From: Cocleimonas sp.
Lineage (GTDB): Bacteria > Pseudomonadota > Gammaproteobacteria > Thiotrichales > Thiotrichaceae
Direction of reading: 5' to 3'
Assembly (NCBI GenBank): GCA_023146675.1
Contig: JAGLBQ010000105.1
Span: 1 to 6,328 of the forward strand
Length of the DNA: 6,328 nt
Each line of letters opens with the position of its first letter. The stretch's first letter is position 1. The translations under genes and the position numbers were made by a program. This document shows positions 1 through 5,704 of this stretch, piece after piece. The notes under the pieces are model-generated. The model searched no databases. It saw only the letters and a list, made by a program, of their open reading frames with translations, and had not been told where the DNA came from.

Positions 1-14
1 TGTTGATACAAAAC

Positions 15-764
15 TTACTCTTCAATATTTCCACAGCAGGGGCAATTTATATCACGCTTTAGTTTAATCTCACGAAACTGCATTTCTCTGGCATCATGGA
101 TCAATAAACGTCCCATCAGTGTTGGTAGCCCTAGCAAACATTTAATCGCTTCCGTTGCTTGTATTGAGCCAATAATTCCCGCAACAGGTGCAAGTACGCC
201 ATTGTTACTGCACGTATCGGCTATTTCTGCGGCAACCCCATACAGGCATTGATAGCAGGGTGATAACGCATCACGGCTATCATACACGCTAATTTGCCCT
301 TCCATACGGATTACTGCGCCAGAAACCAGTGGTCTTTTATGTTTAAAACAAGCTTGGTTAATGGCAAAGCGTGAGCTGAAATTATCACTGCAGTCAAGCA
401 CTAAATCATACAACTTAATGGTATTGCCAAGTGTATCGCCTTCAAGTTTTTGTGGATATTTCATCACCTTAATATCAGGGTTGATGCGATTAATGCTTTG
501 CTCTGCTGAGTCTACTTTTGACAAGCCTATGGTGTCATTAGTATGAATAATCTGCCGTTGTAAATTGCTTAATTCCACCTCATCAAAATCACAAATCCCC
601 AGCATACCAATGCCTGCAGACGCTAGATATAGGGCAACAGGTGAACCGAGACCTCCCATACCAATAATCAGAACCTTGGCATTTAATAGTGTTTGTTGTC
701 CGTCAATATCAACGTCAGAGAGGAGAATCTGACGGCTATAGCGTAGTAATTGCGTATCATCCAT
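15..764 (-). CDS. moeB: MoeB-type E1-like adenylyltransferase (HesA/MoeB/ThiF family)
   Basis: Cytoplasmic enzyme that would adenylate the C-terminal Gly-Gly of a ubiquitin-like sulfur carrier (MoaD in molybdopterin synthesis, or ThiS for the ThiF branch). Seen in the 249-residue product: the nucleotide-binding loop GMGGLGSP at 35-42, the acidic CDFDEVELSNLQRQ segment at 58-71 with N67 and R70, K83 in GLSKVDSA, and the DCSDN motif at 124-128. Two CxxC pairs, C170/C173 and C241/C244, form the structural zinc site of this family. C185 lies where ThiF and MoeB carry a conserved cysteine. The length is normal for MoeB and there is no C-terminal rhodanese domain. The ATG start is 3 bp past the stop of the ubiC-like gene, and its AGGA ribosome site lies inside that gene's last codons, so the two are probably coupled. 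MoeB versus ThiF cannot be settled because no moa, moe or thi neighbour is visible. The MoeB-like length and zinc pairs favour moeB. Confidence 0.88.
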   Translation of the reverse strand: MDDTQLLRYSRQILLSDVDIDGQQTLLNAKVLIIGMGGLGSPVALYLASAGIGMLGICDFDEVELSNLQRQIIHTNDTIGLSKVDSAEQSINRINPDIKVMKYPQKLEGDTLGNTIKLYDLVLDCSDNFSSRFAINQACFKHKRPLVSGAVIRMEGQISVYDSRDALSPCYQCLYGVAAEIADTCSNNGVLAPVAGIIGSIQATEAIKCLLGLPTLMGRLLIHDAREMQFREIKLKRDINCPCCGNIEE

Positions 765-767
765 TGG

Positions 768-1301
768 TTAATCCTGAAAAAATAGCAGAGGGAATTTTTC
801 AGTAATCAGCATAATAATCTTCTGATTTGAGTAAACGCTATAGGTGCGAGAGATGATGCGATCTTGCTCATTAATACCAAAATAGGGTGCTAAGGATTGT
901 GCTTTTTCCTCTTGAATCGACAAAATGCTTTTATAGGTTTCAAGACGGTATTTAATCCATAATTTACCAATGGGTTGATTGGATTCTAAGAGGTCTTTGC
1001 GAAAATCTGCACTTAAATGATGAATAAAGATAGTTGAATCTGCGTAGATCCAATTTTTACCCGTCAACTCTCCCTGCAAAAAGATTTCACGTTGTAATAC
1101 ATCGGTGGGTGTCTCAATATCTAATTCATCATTATAAGGAAATGTGCTGATACCTTGTTGAATTTCTTCATTAAGCTTCTGCACAATAATAGACTCATCC
1201 AGATAATGCTCCAATAATTTTGTGACCGTGCCATCAGTAATCAGTAAAATTTTCTGAAAACGACTGAGATGGGTTAAGTTTGCTAGGGGAAATTTATTCA
1301 T
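768..1301 (-). CDS. ubiC: Chorismate pyruvate-lyase-like protein (UbiC family)
   Basis: Probable chorismate lyase, which removes pyruvate from chorismate to give 4-hydroxybenzoate, the first committed step of ubiquinone synthesis; cytosolic. The 177-residue product is slightly longer than E. coli UbiC (165). It shares that protein's order of blocks: an early LLITDGTVTKLLE segment, LQREIFL with R71 in the place of the active-site arginine, a W84-IYADSTI strand, PIGKLWI at 110-116 (E. coli PLGRYLF), and a C-terminal MLITEKFP with E168 in the place of the catalytic glutamate. Identity is otherwise low, so this rests on motif alignment from memory; a DUF98-type chorismate-lyase relative is the alternative. 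The start is well bounded: an in-frame TGA lies at 1311-1313, leaving only TTG at 1304 or the adjacent ATG at 1301, and ATG is preferred. Its ribosome site is weak. The usual partner ubiA is absent; bolA lies 47 bp upstream and moeB 3 bp downstream on the same strand. Confidence 0.72.
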   Translation of the reverse strand: MNKFPLANLTHLSRFQKILLITDGTVTKLLEHYLDESIIVQKLNEEIQQGISTFPYNDELDIETPTDVLQREIFLQGELTGKNWIYADSTIFIHHLSADFRKDLLESNQPIGKLWIKYRLETYKSILSIQEEKAQSLAPYFGINEQDRIISRTYSVYSNQKIIMLITEKFPLLFFQD

Positions 1302-1348
1302 CAAGAAGACTCAGGGTAGAATACGAAACGTAAGGCAGATGTTTTGTG

Positions 1349-1663
1349 CTAGGAAATACCACCACCCAAGCATTCAGGGGAGGCGGATACTTTTCCCGCT
1401 TTTTCAAAATATTCATCAGGTGTCATTGTGTGCAAAGAAAGTGCATGGATACTACCTGCCAATTCCTCACTCAATACCTCATTAATCATGCGATGACGTG
1501 CAATTAGCATTTTACCTTCAAACGCTTTACTCACTGCAACCACTTTAAAGTGTGACTCAGAATCAGCTGGTACATTATGCTGCTGGGTTTCATCGATAAT
1601 ATCTAATACCTCAGGTTTAAGTGCTGTGGTTAGTTTGCTTTTGATCGTTTCTTGCATGCTCAT
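1349..1663 (-). CDS. bolA: BolA family protein
   Basis: Small soluble BolA protein of 104 residues, the normal length. Family members bind monothiol glutaredoxins through a shared [2Fe-2S] cluster, and E. coli BolA also acts as a stress and morphology regulator. Seen: the signature block SHFKVVAVS at 37-45, FEGKMLIARHRMINEVL at 48-64 with the conserved RHR (H57), EELAG followed by SIHALSLHTMTPDEY at 71-85 with H73 and H78, and the C-terminal SPECLGGG tail typical of proteobacterial BolA. The ATG at 1663 has only a weak GGA ribosome signal about 8 bases upstream; a second in-frame ATG lies two codons later. It is the first gene of the leftward bolA, ubiC-like, moeB group. A perfect TATAAT hexamer about 28 bp upstream gives it a likely promoter with a very short leader. 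The C-terminal cysteine (C98) and the RHR motif resemble E. coli BolA more than the IbaG/YrbA branch. Confidence 0.93.
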   Translation of the reverse strand: MSMQETIKSKLTTALKPEVLDIIDETQQHNVPADSESHFKVVAVSKAFEGKMLIARHRMINEVLSEELAGSIHALSLHTMTPDEYFEKAGKVSASPECLGGGIS

Positions 1664-1683
1664 GTGTGAAATCCATAGGTTTG

Positions 1684-1721
1684 AATTGGGATTATACTGA
1701 AGTTGTGTTTAAAATTGGGAT
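1684..1721 (+). repeat. 9-bp direct repeat AATTGGGAT over the bolA promoter
   Basis: AATTGGGAT occurs at 1684-1692 and again at 1713-1721, 29 bp apart start to start. One copy overlaps the bolA -10 hexamer and start zone; the other covers the -35 position. Same-face direct repeats of this kind can be binding sites for a regulator. No known operator is recognised. Confidence 0.4.
1691..1719 (-). promoter_or_regulatory. Candidate bolA promoter
   Basis: On the minus strand a perfect -10 hexamer TATAAT lies at 1691-1696. At 17-bp spacing the -35 position (1714-1719) reads CCCAAT, a poor match to TTGACA, so an activator or an alternative sigma factor may be needed. Transcription would start near 1684, leaving a leader of about 20 bases before the bolA ATG. 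Confidence 0.45.
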
Positions 1722-1734
1722 CACAAGGGAAAAT

Positions 1735-1764
1735 TATAATTTCAATTTAAAATGATTGTATTAT
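1735..1764 (+). promoter_or_regulatory. Candidate promoter and dyad upstream of the MFS gene
   Basis: On the plus strand a perfect TATAAT lies at 1735-1740, which would start the transporter mRNA near 1747 and leave a leader of about 58 bases. No good -35 is present at 16-18 bp spacing. An imperfect inverted repeat overlaps it: ATAAT at 1736-1740 and CAAT at 1743-1746 face ATTG at 1755-1758 and ATTAT at 1760-1764. The region is so AT-rich that chance matches are likely. Confidence 0.3.
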
Positions 1765-1804
1765 TGAGCCTACTAATCCTCAACAGCTAATTTCCTGAGT
1801 AAAT

Positions 1805-2977
1805 ATGACTATTTTATCAATTCCAGCACAATTAAAAGTAATGATTGCAGGACTATTTAGCCTGATCTTAACGATGGGCGTTGCGCGTTTCTCCTATACG
1901 CCCCTATTACCTGTGATGATGGATGAAACTTTCCTAACCGATGCAACAGGCGGTTGGTTGGCGACGATTAATTATATGGGATATATGAGCGGCGCATTAC
2001 TTGCCGCCTCAATCAGTGACTTAAAGCTTAAAGACACGCTTTATCGTATTGGTTTATTACTCTCCATAGTAACCACTATCGGCATGGCATTTGCAGAAAA
2101 TTATATTCTTTGGTCAATTATGCGCTATTTTGCAGGATTTGGTGCAGCGGCAGGTTTATTAATTGGTTCGGGGTTGATTCTTAACTGGATGCTACGCCAC
2201 GGCTATCGTGCTGAACTAGGGGTTCATTTTGCAGGCGCAGGCTTAGGTATTGCAACGAGTGCTGCGGTAGCGATGCTAATGGTGGGTAAATTTGACTGGG
2301 TACAGCAATGGCAAGTTTTTGCAGTCGTTGGTGTATTTCTCGCTATTCCTGCATGGTTCTGGCTACCAAAGCCAGATGTATCTCAACGAACCACATCAGG
2401 AAAAGCCTTGCAGGACAGCCCTCCTAAAAGAAGTTGGATGTGGATATTATATGCCGCCTATTTTTGTGCTGGCGTAGGGTATGTTGTTACCGCAACCTTT
2501 TTAGTCACCATTGTCGATACGCAGGAAAGCTTGCAGGGCTATGGCAGTATGGTGTGGTTAATAACAGGTCTTGCTGCTGCGCCTGCCTGTATTATATGGG
2601 ATCGTATCGCGCGTAAAATTGGAGAGTTACAAGCGCTCTTTATTGCCTATGGGCTGAATATTATTGGTGTCATTATTCCCGCATTTGATAGTAGTTTGGC
2701 AGGTATTATCTTTAGTGGATTGCTCTTTGGCGCTACTTTTATTGGCATCGTCAGTTTAATGCTCACAATGGTTGGAAAATTTTTCCCTACAAAACCTGCC
2801 AAACCGATGGGTAAACTGACATTAAGTTATGGTACGGCACAGATTATTGCACCTGCGCTATCAGGAAGCTTGGCGGAGGCAAGTGGAAATTATAATACGC
2901 CACTCATGATGGCAGCGATCATGATGGCGATTGGTATGGGATTGATAGCACTGCTTTATTCTTTGCAACAGAAGTGA
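1805..2977 (+). CDS. MFS transporter, YbfB/YjiJ-like (MFS_4) family
   Basis: Inner-membrane major facilitator superfamily protein of 390 residues, the usual size for a 12-helix carrier. The first helix runs straight into GVARFSYTPLLPVM (25-38), a hallmark of the YbfB/YjiJ group, followed by GGWLATINYMGYMSGALLA (49-67). Hydrophobic segments alternate with short polar turns throughout, with a longer hydrophilic central loop at about 188-211 between the two halves. The loop after helix 2 reads SDLKLKDTLYRIG, a weakened form of the usual MFS loop motif. The start at 1805 has only a modest GAG ribosome signal; no better in-frame start is seen. It is transcribed alone, divergently from bolA and convergent with the DUF3530 gene. 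The substrate is unknown: characterised relatives are few and no biosynthetic or regulatory gene next to it suggests one. Family assignment is confident; function is not. Confidence 0.88.
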   Translation: MTILSIPAQLKVMIAGLFSLILTMGVARFSYTPLLPVMMDETFLTDATGGWLATINYMGYMSGALLAASISDLKLKDTLYRIGLLLSIVTTIGMAFAENYILWSIMRYFAGFGAAAGLLIGSGLILNWMLRHGYRAELGVHFAGAGLGIATSAAVAMLMVGKFDWVQQWQVFAVVGVFLAIPAWFWLPKPDVSQRTTSGKALQDSPPKRSWMWILYAAYFCAGVGYVVTATFLVTIVDTQESLQGYGSMVWLITGLAAAPACIIWDRIARKIGELQALFIAYGLNIIGVIIPAFDSSLAGIIFSGLLFGATFIGIVSLMLTMVGKFFPTKPAKPMGKLTLSYGTAQIIAPALSGSLAEASGNYNTPLMMAAIMMAIGMGLIALLYSLQQK

Positions 2978-2984
2978 TATTTAG

Positions 2985-3005
2985 AAACGATAGAAACTAT
3001 TGTTT
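2985..3005 (+). terminator. Small hairpin at the convergent gene junction
   Basis: AAACGATAG (2985-2993) and CTATTGTTT (2997-3005) can pair over 9 bp with one G-U wobble and a 3-base loop. The hairpin begins 8 bp after the transporter stop and includes the last codons of the opposing gene. The stem is AU-rich and only ends in three U residues, so it would be a weak rightward terminator at best. On the minus strand the wobble becomes an A-C mismatch. Confidence 0.33.
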
Positions 3006-4466
3006 AAATGCTTTCTTCTCAAGCCATTTAGCAATAACTCTGGTTAGATTATCTTCTTTGCCAGTCATATTATGGTCTGCATCAAGAATTATTTTTTGAC
3101 GTGATGCAGGGTTAGCAGCACGGTTAATGTGTCCTAAACGTTCTGCAGCGGTTTTTAATACGGCGTCATTATCCACTGAACCAAAAATATCTAACTGTGG
3201 GAATTTCATTGCTTCAAGAGGTATACGCAGATGGTCTGTGTCTTTGGCATCACCATTCATAATACCTGTGCCTAAGCCGATATAGGCATCAATTGAGCTA
3301 TTTCCTTTAATTTCCATCCACGCTAATGCTATTTGTGAGCCACAGCCATGTGCTAATAAAATAATGGGGGACTCGCTTTTGTTTTTAGCCATTGCAAGAC
3401 TGGATTCAATATTTTTAGCGGCCTCAGGCATAATCGAATCAAGGTCTTTAAAGGTGCTGGTGCTACTTAGGTTGGGTAGTTGAAATGACAGTGTATTCCA
3501 GCCTTTTTGCGGTAGATTTTTATGCAATGCATTTACAATGCCACCTTCCACATCGGGCTTATAATCACAGCTAGGCATGATAACAATCGTTCCACGTGCA
3601 TTTTCAGCTTGGGTGTAGAGTGTAGATGTGTTTTCTTCATCTGTTTTTTGTTGTAAATTTTGCGCAACTACTACAGTTGCAGTGGCAACTGTTGCTGTAG
3701 TTCCGTTTGATTTATCTTCTTTGTTGTCAGCATCATCAGTGTCTGTGTTATCAGACTCTGATGCTGTATCGTTGCCTTCTGTTTTTGTAGTCGCATCCGT
3801 TGCTAGGCTATTTGTTTGAGATGTTTGTTCTACAGACTCCTTCTCTATATCAGTTTTTTTTTTAGCTTGGTCGTCTGTACTATCGCTACTAGTGGGTGCT
3901 GCTGGGCTTGATGGTGCGGTTGGAGCGATAGGAGCATCTAATGTTGGTGGTGTTGGTTCTGCTGGTGCTTGTTCTTCATTGCTTTGACTTTGCTGATCAG
4001 TTTGTTTTTTTACTTCTTCTTGAGAGGTGTCTTCACTCTCTTGGCTAGCGTTATCAGCATTTTCAGAGGATGAGTCTGTATTTTCTTGAGTTGTAGCAGT
4101 ATCTGGTGCTGAGGTTTTATCGTCTACACTGGTTTCCTCTGTTTTTTCTGCACCTTCTTCTTCTCCTTCTGATGTTTCGGTGTTTTCTTCTTCTGCCTTC
4201 AAGTCACTAGAAGAATCTTTATCAGTACTCTCTGGTGCTGAATCAGGATTTGTTAGAGGGCTAGAAGTATCGTTCTCAGCACTCTCTGGCTCTGATTCAG
4301 GCTCTTTTTGAGGGGCTACTGTCGCAGTATTAGCGCTCTTACTAGGGGATAAACCGAACCCTGTGACTTGTGCTTCAGCCTTCGGTCGCATTGTCATCCA
4401 TGCAAATGCGGCAACGGCAACGATAGTAAAAATAATGACGCTTAGTTTGCTTGCTATGTTTTTCAT
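2997..4466 (-). CDS. Membrane-anchored DUF3530-like protein with long acidic linker
   Basis: A 489-residue protein in three parts. Residues 7-25 form one hydrophobic segment after a short basic N-terminus (MKNIASK), either a membrane anchor or a signal peptide, so the rest is probably periplasmic. Residues about 45-285 are a low-complexity linker of Ser, Thr, Glu, Asp, Pro and Ala with few hydrophobic residues. Residues about 290-489 form a compact alpha/beta-hydrolase-like domain: RGTIVIMPSCDYKPD (strand 1), KGWNTLSFQLPN, PIILLAHGCGSQIALAW (elbow), KFPQLDIFGSVDNDAV (acid strand) and a late DADHNMTG. This order fits DUF3530. The elbow reads A-H-G-C-G, so the residue between the turn glycines is Gly rather than a Ser nucleophile, which argues against ordinary esterase chemistry. 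The only two cysteines are C300 and C375. A good AAGGAA ribosome site precedes the ATG. Its role is unknown; it follows xerC on the same strand where many gammaproteobacteria have a HAD hydrolase. Confidence 0.75.
   Translation of the reverse strand: MKNIASKLSVIIFTIVAVAAFAWMTMRPKAEAQVTGFGLSPSKSANTATVAPQKEPESEPESAENDTSSPLTNPDSAPESTDKDSSSDLKAEEENTETSEGEEEGAEKTEETSVDDKTSAPDTATTQENTDSSSENADNASQESEDTSQEEVKKQTDQQSQSNEEQAPAEPTPPTLDAPIAPTAPSSPAAPTSSDSTDDQAKKKTDIEKESVEQTSQTNSLATDATTKTEGNDTASESDNTDTDDADNKEDKSNGTTATVATATVVVAQNLQQKTDEENTSTLYTQAENARGTIVIMPSCDYKPDVEGGIVNALHKNLPQKGWNTLSFQLPNLSSTSTFKDLDSIMPEAAKNIESSLAMAKNKSESPIILLAHGCGSQIALAWMEIKGNSSIDAYIGLGTGIMNGDAKDTDHLRIPLEAMKFPQLDIFGSVDNDAVLKTAAERLGHINRAANPASRQKIILDADHNMTGKEDNLTRVIAKWLEKKAFKQ
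3666..3702 (-). other. Strong coding-region stem-loop
   Basis: Within the DUF3530-like gene, ACAGTTGC (3673-3680) and GCAACTGT (3685-3692) pair perfectly around an AGTG loop. Outside them, AACTAC (3666-3671) pairs with GTAGTT (3697-3702) across a 1-versus-4-base internal loop, giving 14 bp in all. It encodes the TTATVATATVVVA stretch (256-268) just before the folded domain. No U-run follows on either strand, so it is not an intrinsic terminator. Confidence 0.5.
4207..4314 (-). repeat. 54-bp in-frame tandem duplication in the DUF3530-like linker
   Basis: Positions 4207-4260 and 4261-4314 match at 43 of 54 bases without gaps by direct count. Both begin CTAGAAG and end GAGGG on the plus strand. 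The period is exactly 18 codons. In the protein the units are PQKEPESEPESAENDTSS (52-69) followed by PLTNPDSAPESTDKDSSS (70-87). The duplication shows how the acidic linker has grown. Confidence 0.75.
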
Positions 4467-4516
4467 CTATTTGTTCCTTAAAGATTAAAATACCATTTGT
4501 CAGGCGATTACCTCCT

Positions 4517-4545
4517 GTTATATCAAAAAAATATCAATAGTTTAA
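4517..4545 (-). promoter_or_regulatory. Candidate promoter for the DUF3530-like gene
   Basis: In the 124-bp gap after xerC, the minus strand carries TTAAAC (4540-4545) and TATAAC (4517-4522) with a 17-bp spacer. The -10 matches 5 of 6 consensus bases, the -35 about half. The start would be near 4510, with a leader of roughly 44 bases. The gap also shows no intrinsic terminator after xerC, so read-through from xerC is equally possible. Confidence 0.33.
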
Positions 4546-4590
4546 CTTATTTTATTTTTTTCTTTAAGGGAGAGATGTTTAGTGATTCAG

Positions 4591-5508
4591 CTATGATTGT
4601 TTCTTGCGCGCACGAGGATGTGCTTTATCATAAACTTCTGCCAAGTGCTGAAAATCTAGATGGGTATATATTTGAGTGGTGCTTATATCTGCATGCCCAA
4701 GCAACTCCTGTACCGCACGTAAGTCACCTGATGATTCCAGTAAATGACTAGCAAAAGAATGGCGTAGTTTATGTGGATGAACATGTTGTTCCAGACCTTG
4801 TTTCTTTTGCCAGTGAGTAACACGAAGTTGGATGGCGCGAGGTGTTAACCGTGTGCCTCGACTACTGGTAAAAAGGGCATTTTCATCCCCATTGGCTTTA
4901 CGCTGTTTTAACCATCGTTGCAGTGCTTGCTTCGCTTTGTTGCCAATGGGGAGGATACGTGTATTCCCCCCTTTACCACTGGCGCGTAGGCTATTATCTA
5001 TCAGATCAATACTATCAATATCTAAATTTACTAGTTCAGATAAGCGCAATCCTGATGAATAGAATAGTTCTAATATCGCACGGTCACGAATGGCAAGCTT
5101 GCTGTCACTAGGCAATTCGAGTAAGCGGCTGATGCTATCAACATCAAGAGCGGTTGGTAATTTACGTGGGGATTTAGGTGCGCGAATATCAATCGCTGGA
5201 TTTTTCTTTATTTTTTCTTCACGCAACATAAATTGATAAAAACTGCGCAAAGTAGAAAGTTTACGCTGGATTGTTTTCCCGCTAATCCCTTGGCGATGTA
5301 ATTGTGCGATCCAATTGCGAATTAGTTGACTATCTGCATCAATAACGGCAGCTGAATTTAATGCAGAGCTATCGGTACGTTTTAGCTCTATCAGCCACTG
5401 TGAAAATTGTTTTAAATCACGCTGGTAATTGCTTAGTGTATGCGGGGAGTAGTGCTTCTCATAGCGCAAATAATCATGAAAGTGTTGTTGCTCGGTTTGA
5501 TGTTTCAC
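4591..5508 (-). CDS. xerC: Tyrosine recombinase XerC
   Basis: Site-specific recombinase that acts with XerD at the dif site to resolve chromosome dimers at cell division. The 305-residue length is typical. Residues about 7-100 are the N-terminal SAM-like DNA-binding domain, including KHYSPHTLSNYQRDLKQF. The C-terminal catalytic domain holds the full set of active residues: R155 in SSGLRLSELV, K179 in GKGGNTR, H246 and R249 in HPHKLRH, H272 in LGHADIS, and nucleophile Y281 in TTQIYTH. The ending HLAEVYDKAHPRARKK is the XerC pattern rather than XerD. Translation starts at GTG (5506-5508), supported by a GGAG ribosome site 5 bases upstream. The DUF484 gene lies 196 bp upstream on the same strand, the usual gammaproteobacterial order. 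That gap is wider than expected for an operon and contains repeats that run into the start codon. Confidence 0.95.
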   Translation of the reverse strand: MKHQTEQQHFHDYLRYEKHYSPHTLSNYQRDLKQFSQWLIELKRTDSSALNSAAVIDADSQLIRNWIAQLHRQGISGKTIQRKLSTLRSFYQFMLREEKIKKNPAIDIRAPKSPRKLPTALDVDSISRLLELPSDSKLAIRDRAILELFYSSGLRLSELVNLDIDSIDLIDNSLRASGKGGNTRILPIGNKAKQALQRWLKQRKANGDENALFTSSRGTRLTPRAIQLRVTHWQKKQGLEQHVHPHKLRHSFASHLLESSGDLRAVQELLGHADISTTQIYTHLDFQHLAEVYDKAHPRARKKQS

Positions 5509-5573
5509 AAAGACTCCAGAGCGTGAAAAACATGTTTTTTACAAAGACGTAGAGCATGCAAAAATGCTTTTCT
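5507..5573. repeat. Diverged tandem repeat of about 34 bp spanning the xerC start
   Basis: Unit 1 (5507-5540) and unit 2 (5541-5573) both start ACAAAGAC, then share AGAGC, TG, an A-run, ATG and a T-run in the same order, with small gaps. Unit 1 contains the xerC GTG start and its GGAG site. In unit 2 the corresponding positions read GTA and TACG, so it cannot initiate. No third unit is seen. Confidence 0.55.
5523..5542. repeat. 20-bp near-perfect palindrome upstream of xerC
   Basis: GTGAAAAACATGTTTTTTAC reads as its own reverse complement apart from one G/T pair; the core AAAAACATGTTTTT (5526-5539) is perfect. It sits about 15 bp upstream of the xerC start codon, just beyond the ribosome site. 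It could be an operator for a dimeric regulator or simply the product of facing A and T runs. Confidence 0.35.
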
Positions 5574-5612
5574 ATCCTTGTTGCCAAATTTAATTTTGAT
5601 ACATTGAGGCAA

Positions 5613-5655
5613 TACATTTCCATCTATTTAAGGAAGTGATTAGATGGGAAATGTA
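5613..5655. other. Long stem-loop in the DUF484-xerC gap
   Basis: The arms at 5613-5626 and 5641-5655 pair over 14 bp with a single bulged base (GG facing GGG), around a 14-base loop. Neither strand has a U-run after the stem, so it does not look like a Rho-independent terminator. In a DUF484-xerC transcript it would fold between the two reading frames. Confidence 0.5.
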
Positions 5656-5671
5656 ATAGCTGTAGGTACAG

Positions 5672-5701
5672 GAAATTAAATTTCTCGGGCTAACGGGCTA
5701 A
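5672..5701. repeat. Small palindrome and 8-bp tandem repeat after the DUF484 stop
   Basis: CGGGCTAA occurs twice back to back at 5686-5693 and 5694-5701, ending 3 bp before the DUF484 stop codon. Next to it, GAAATTAAATTTC (5672-5684) is a perfect inverted repeat around one central base. With the stem-loop at 5613-5655 these fill much of the 196-bp gap, which shows no convincing gene or promoter. Confidence 0.5.
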
Positions 5702-5704
5702 TGA

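Noticed and set aside
1703..1725. Possible CRP site (TGTG and TCACA)
   Set aside because: The half-site spacing is wrong for TGTGA-N6-TCACA; the left half at the proper position reads TAAAA.
3628..3819. Plus-strand Ser/Val-rich frame of 63 codons
   Set aside because: It is the complement of the acidic linker: antisense of Glu/Asp/Thr codons yields Ser/Val. No ribosome site or family match.
4497..4751. Plus-strand 84-codon frame opposite the xerC 3' end
   Set aside because: It overlaps the well-supported antisense xerC catalytic region, has no recognisable domain and starts in a T-rich leader; it is a shadow frame.
5555..5573. AGCAT/ATGCT hairpin followed by TTTTCT on the plus strand
   Set aside because: The stem is only 5 bp and no plus-strand gene ends there, so a terminator call is not supported.
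5555..5638. Plus-strand frame of about 27 codons in the gap upstream of xerC
   Set aside because: No convincing ribosome site, no recognisable sequence, and it overlaps the tandem repeat and stem-loop.
5613..5655. dif or att site next to xerC
   Set aside because: The arms do not resemble the conserved Xer binding arms and the central spacer is 14 bases rather than about 6; proximity to xerC is not evidence for dif.
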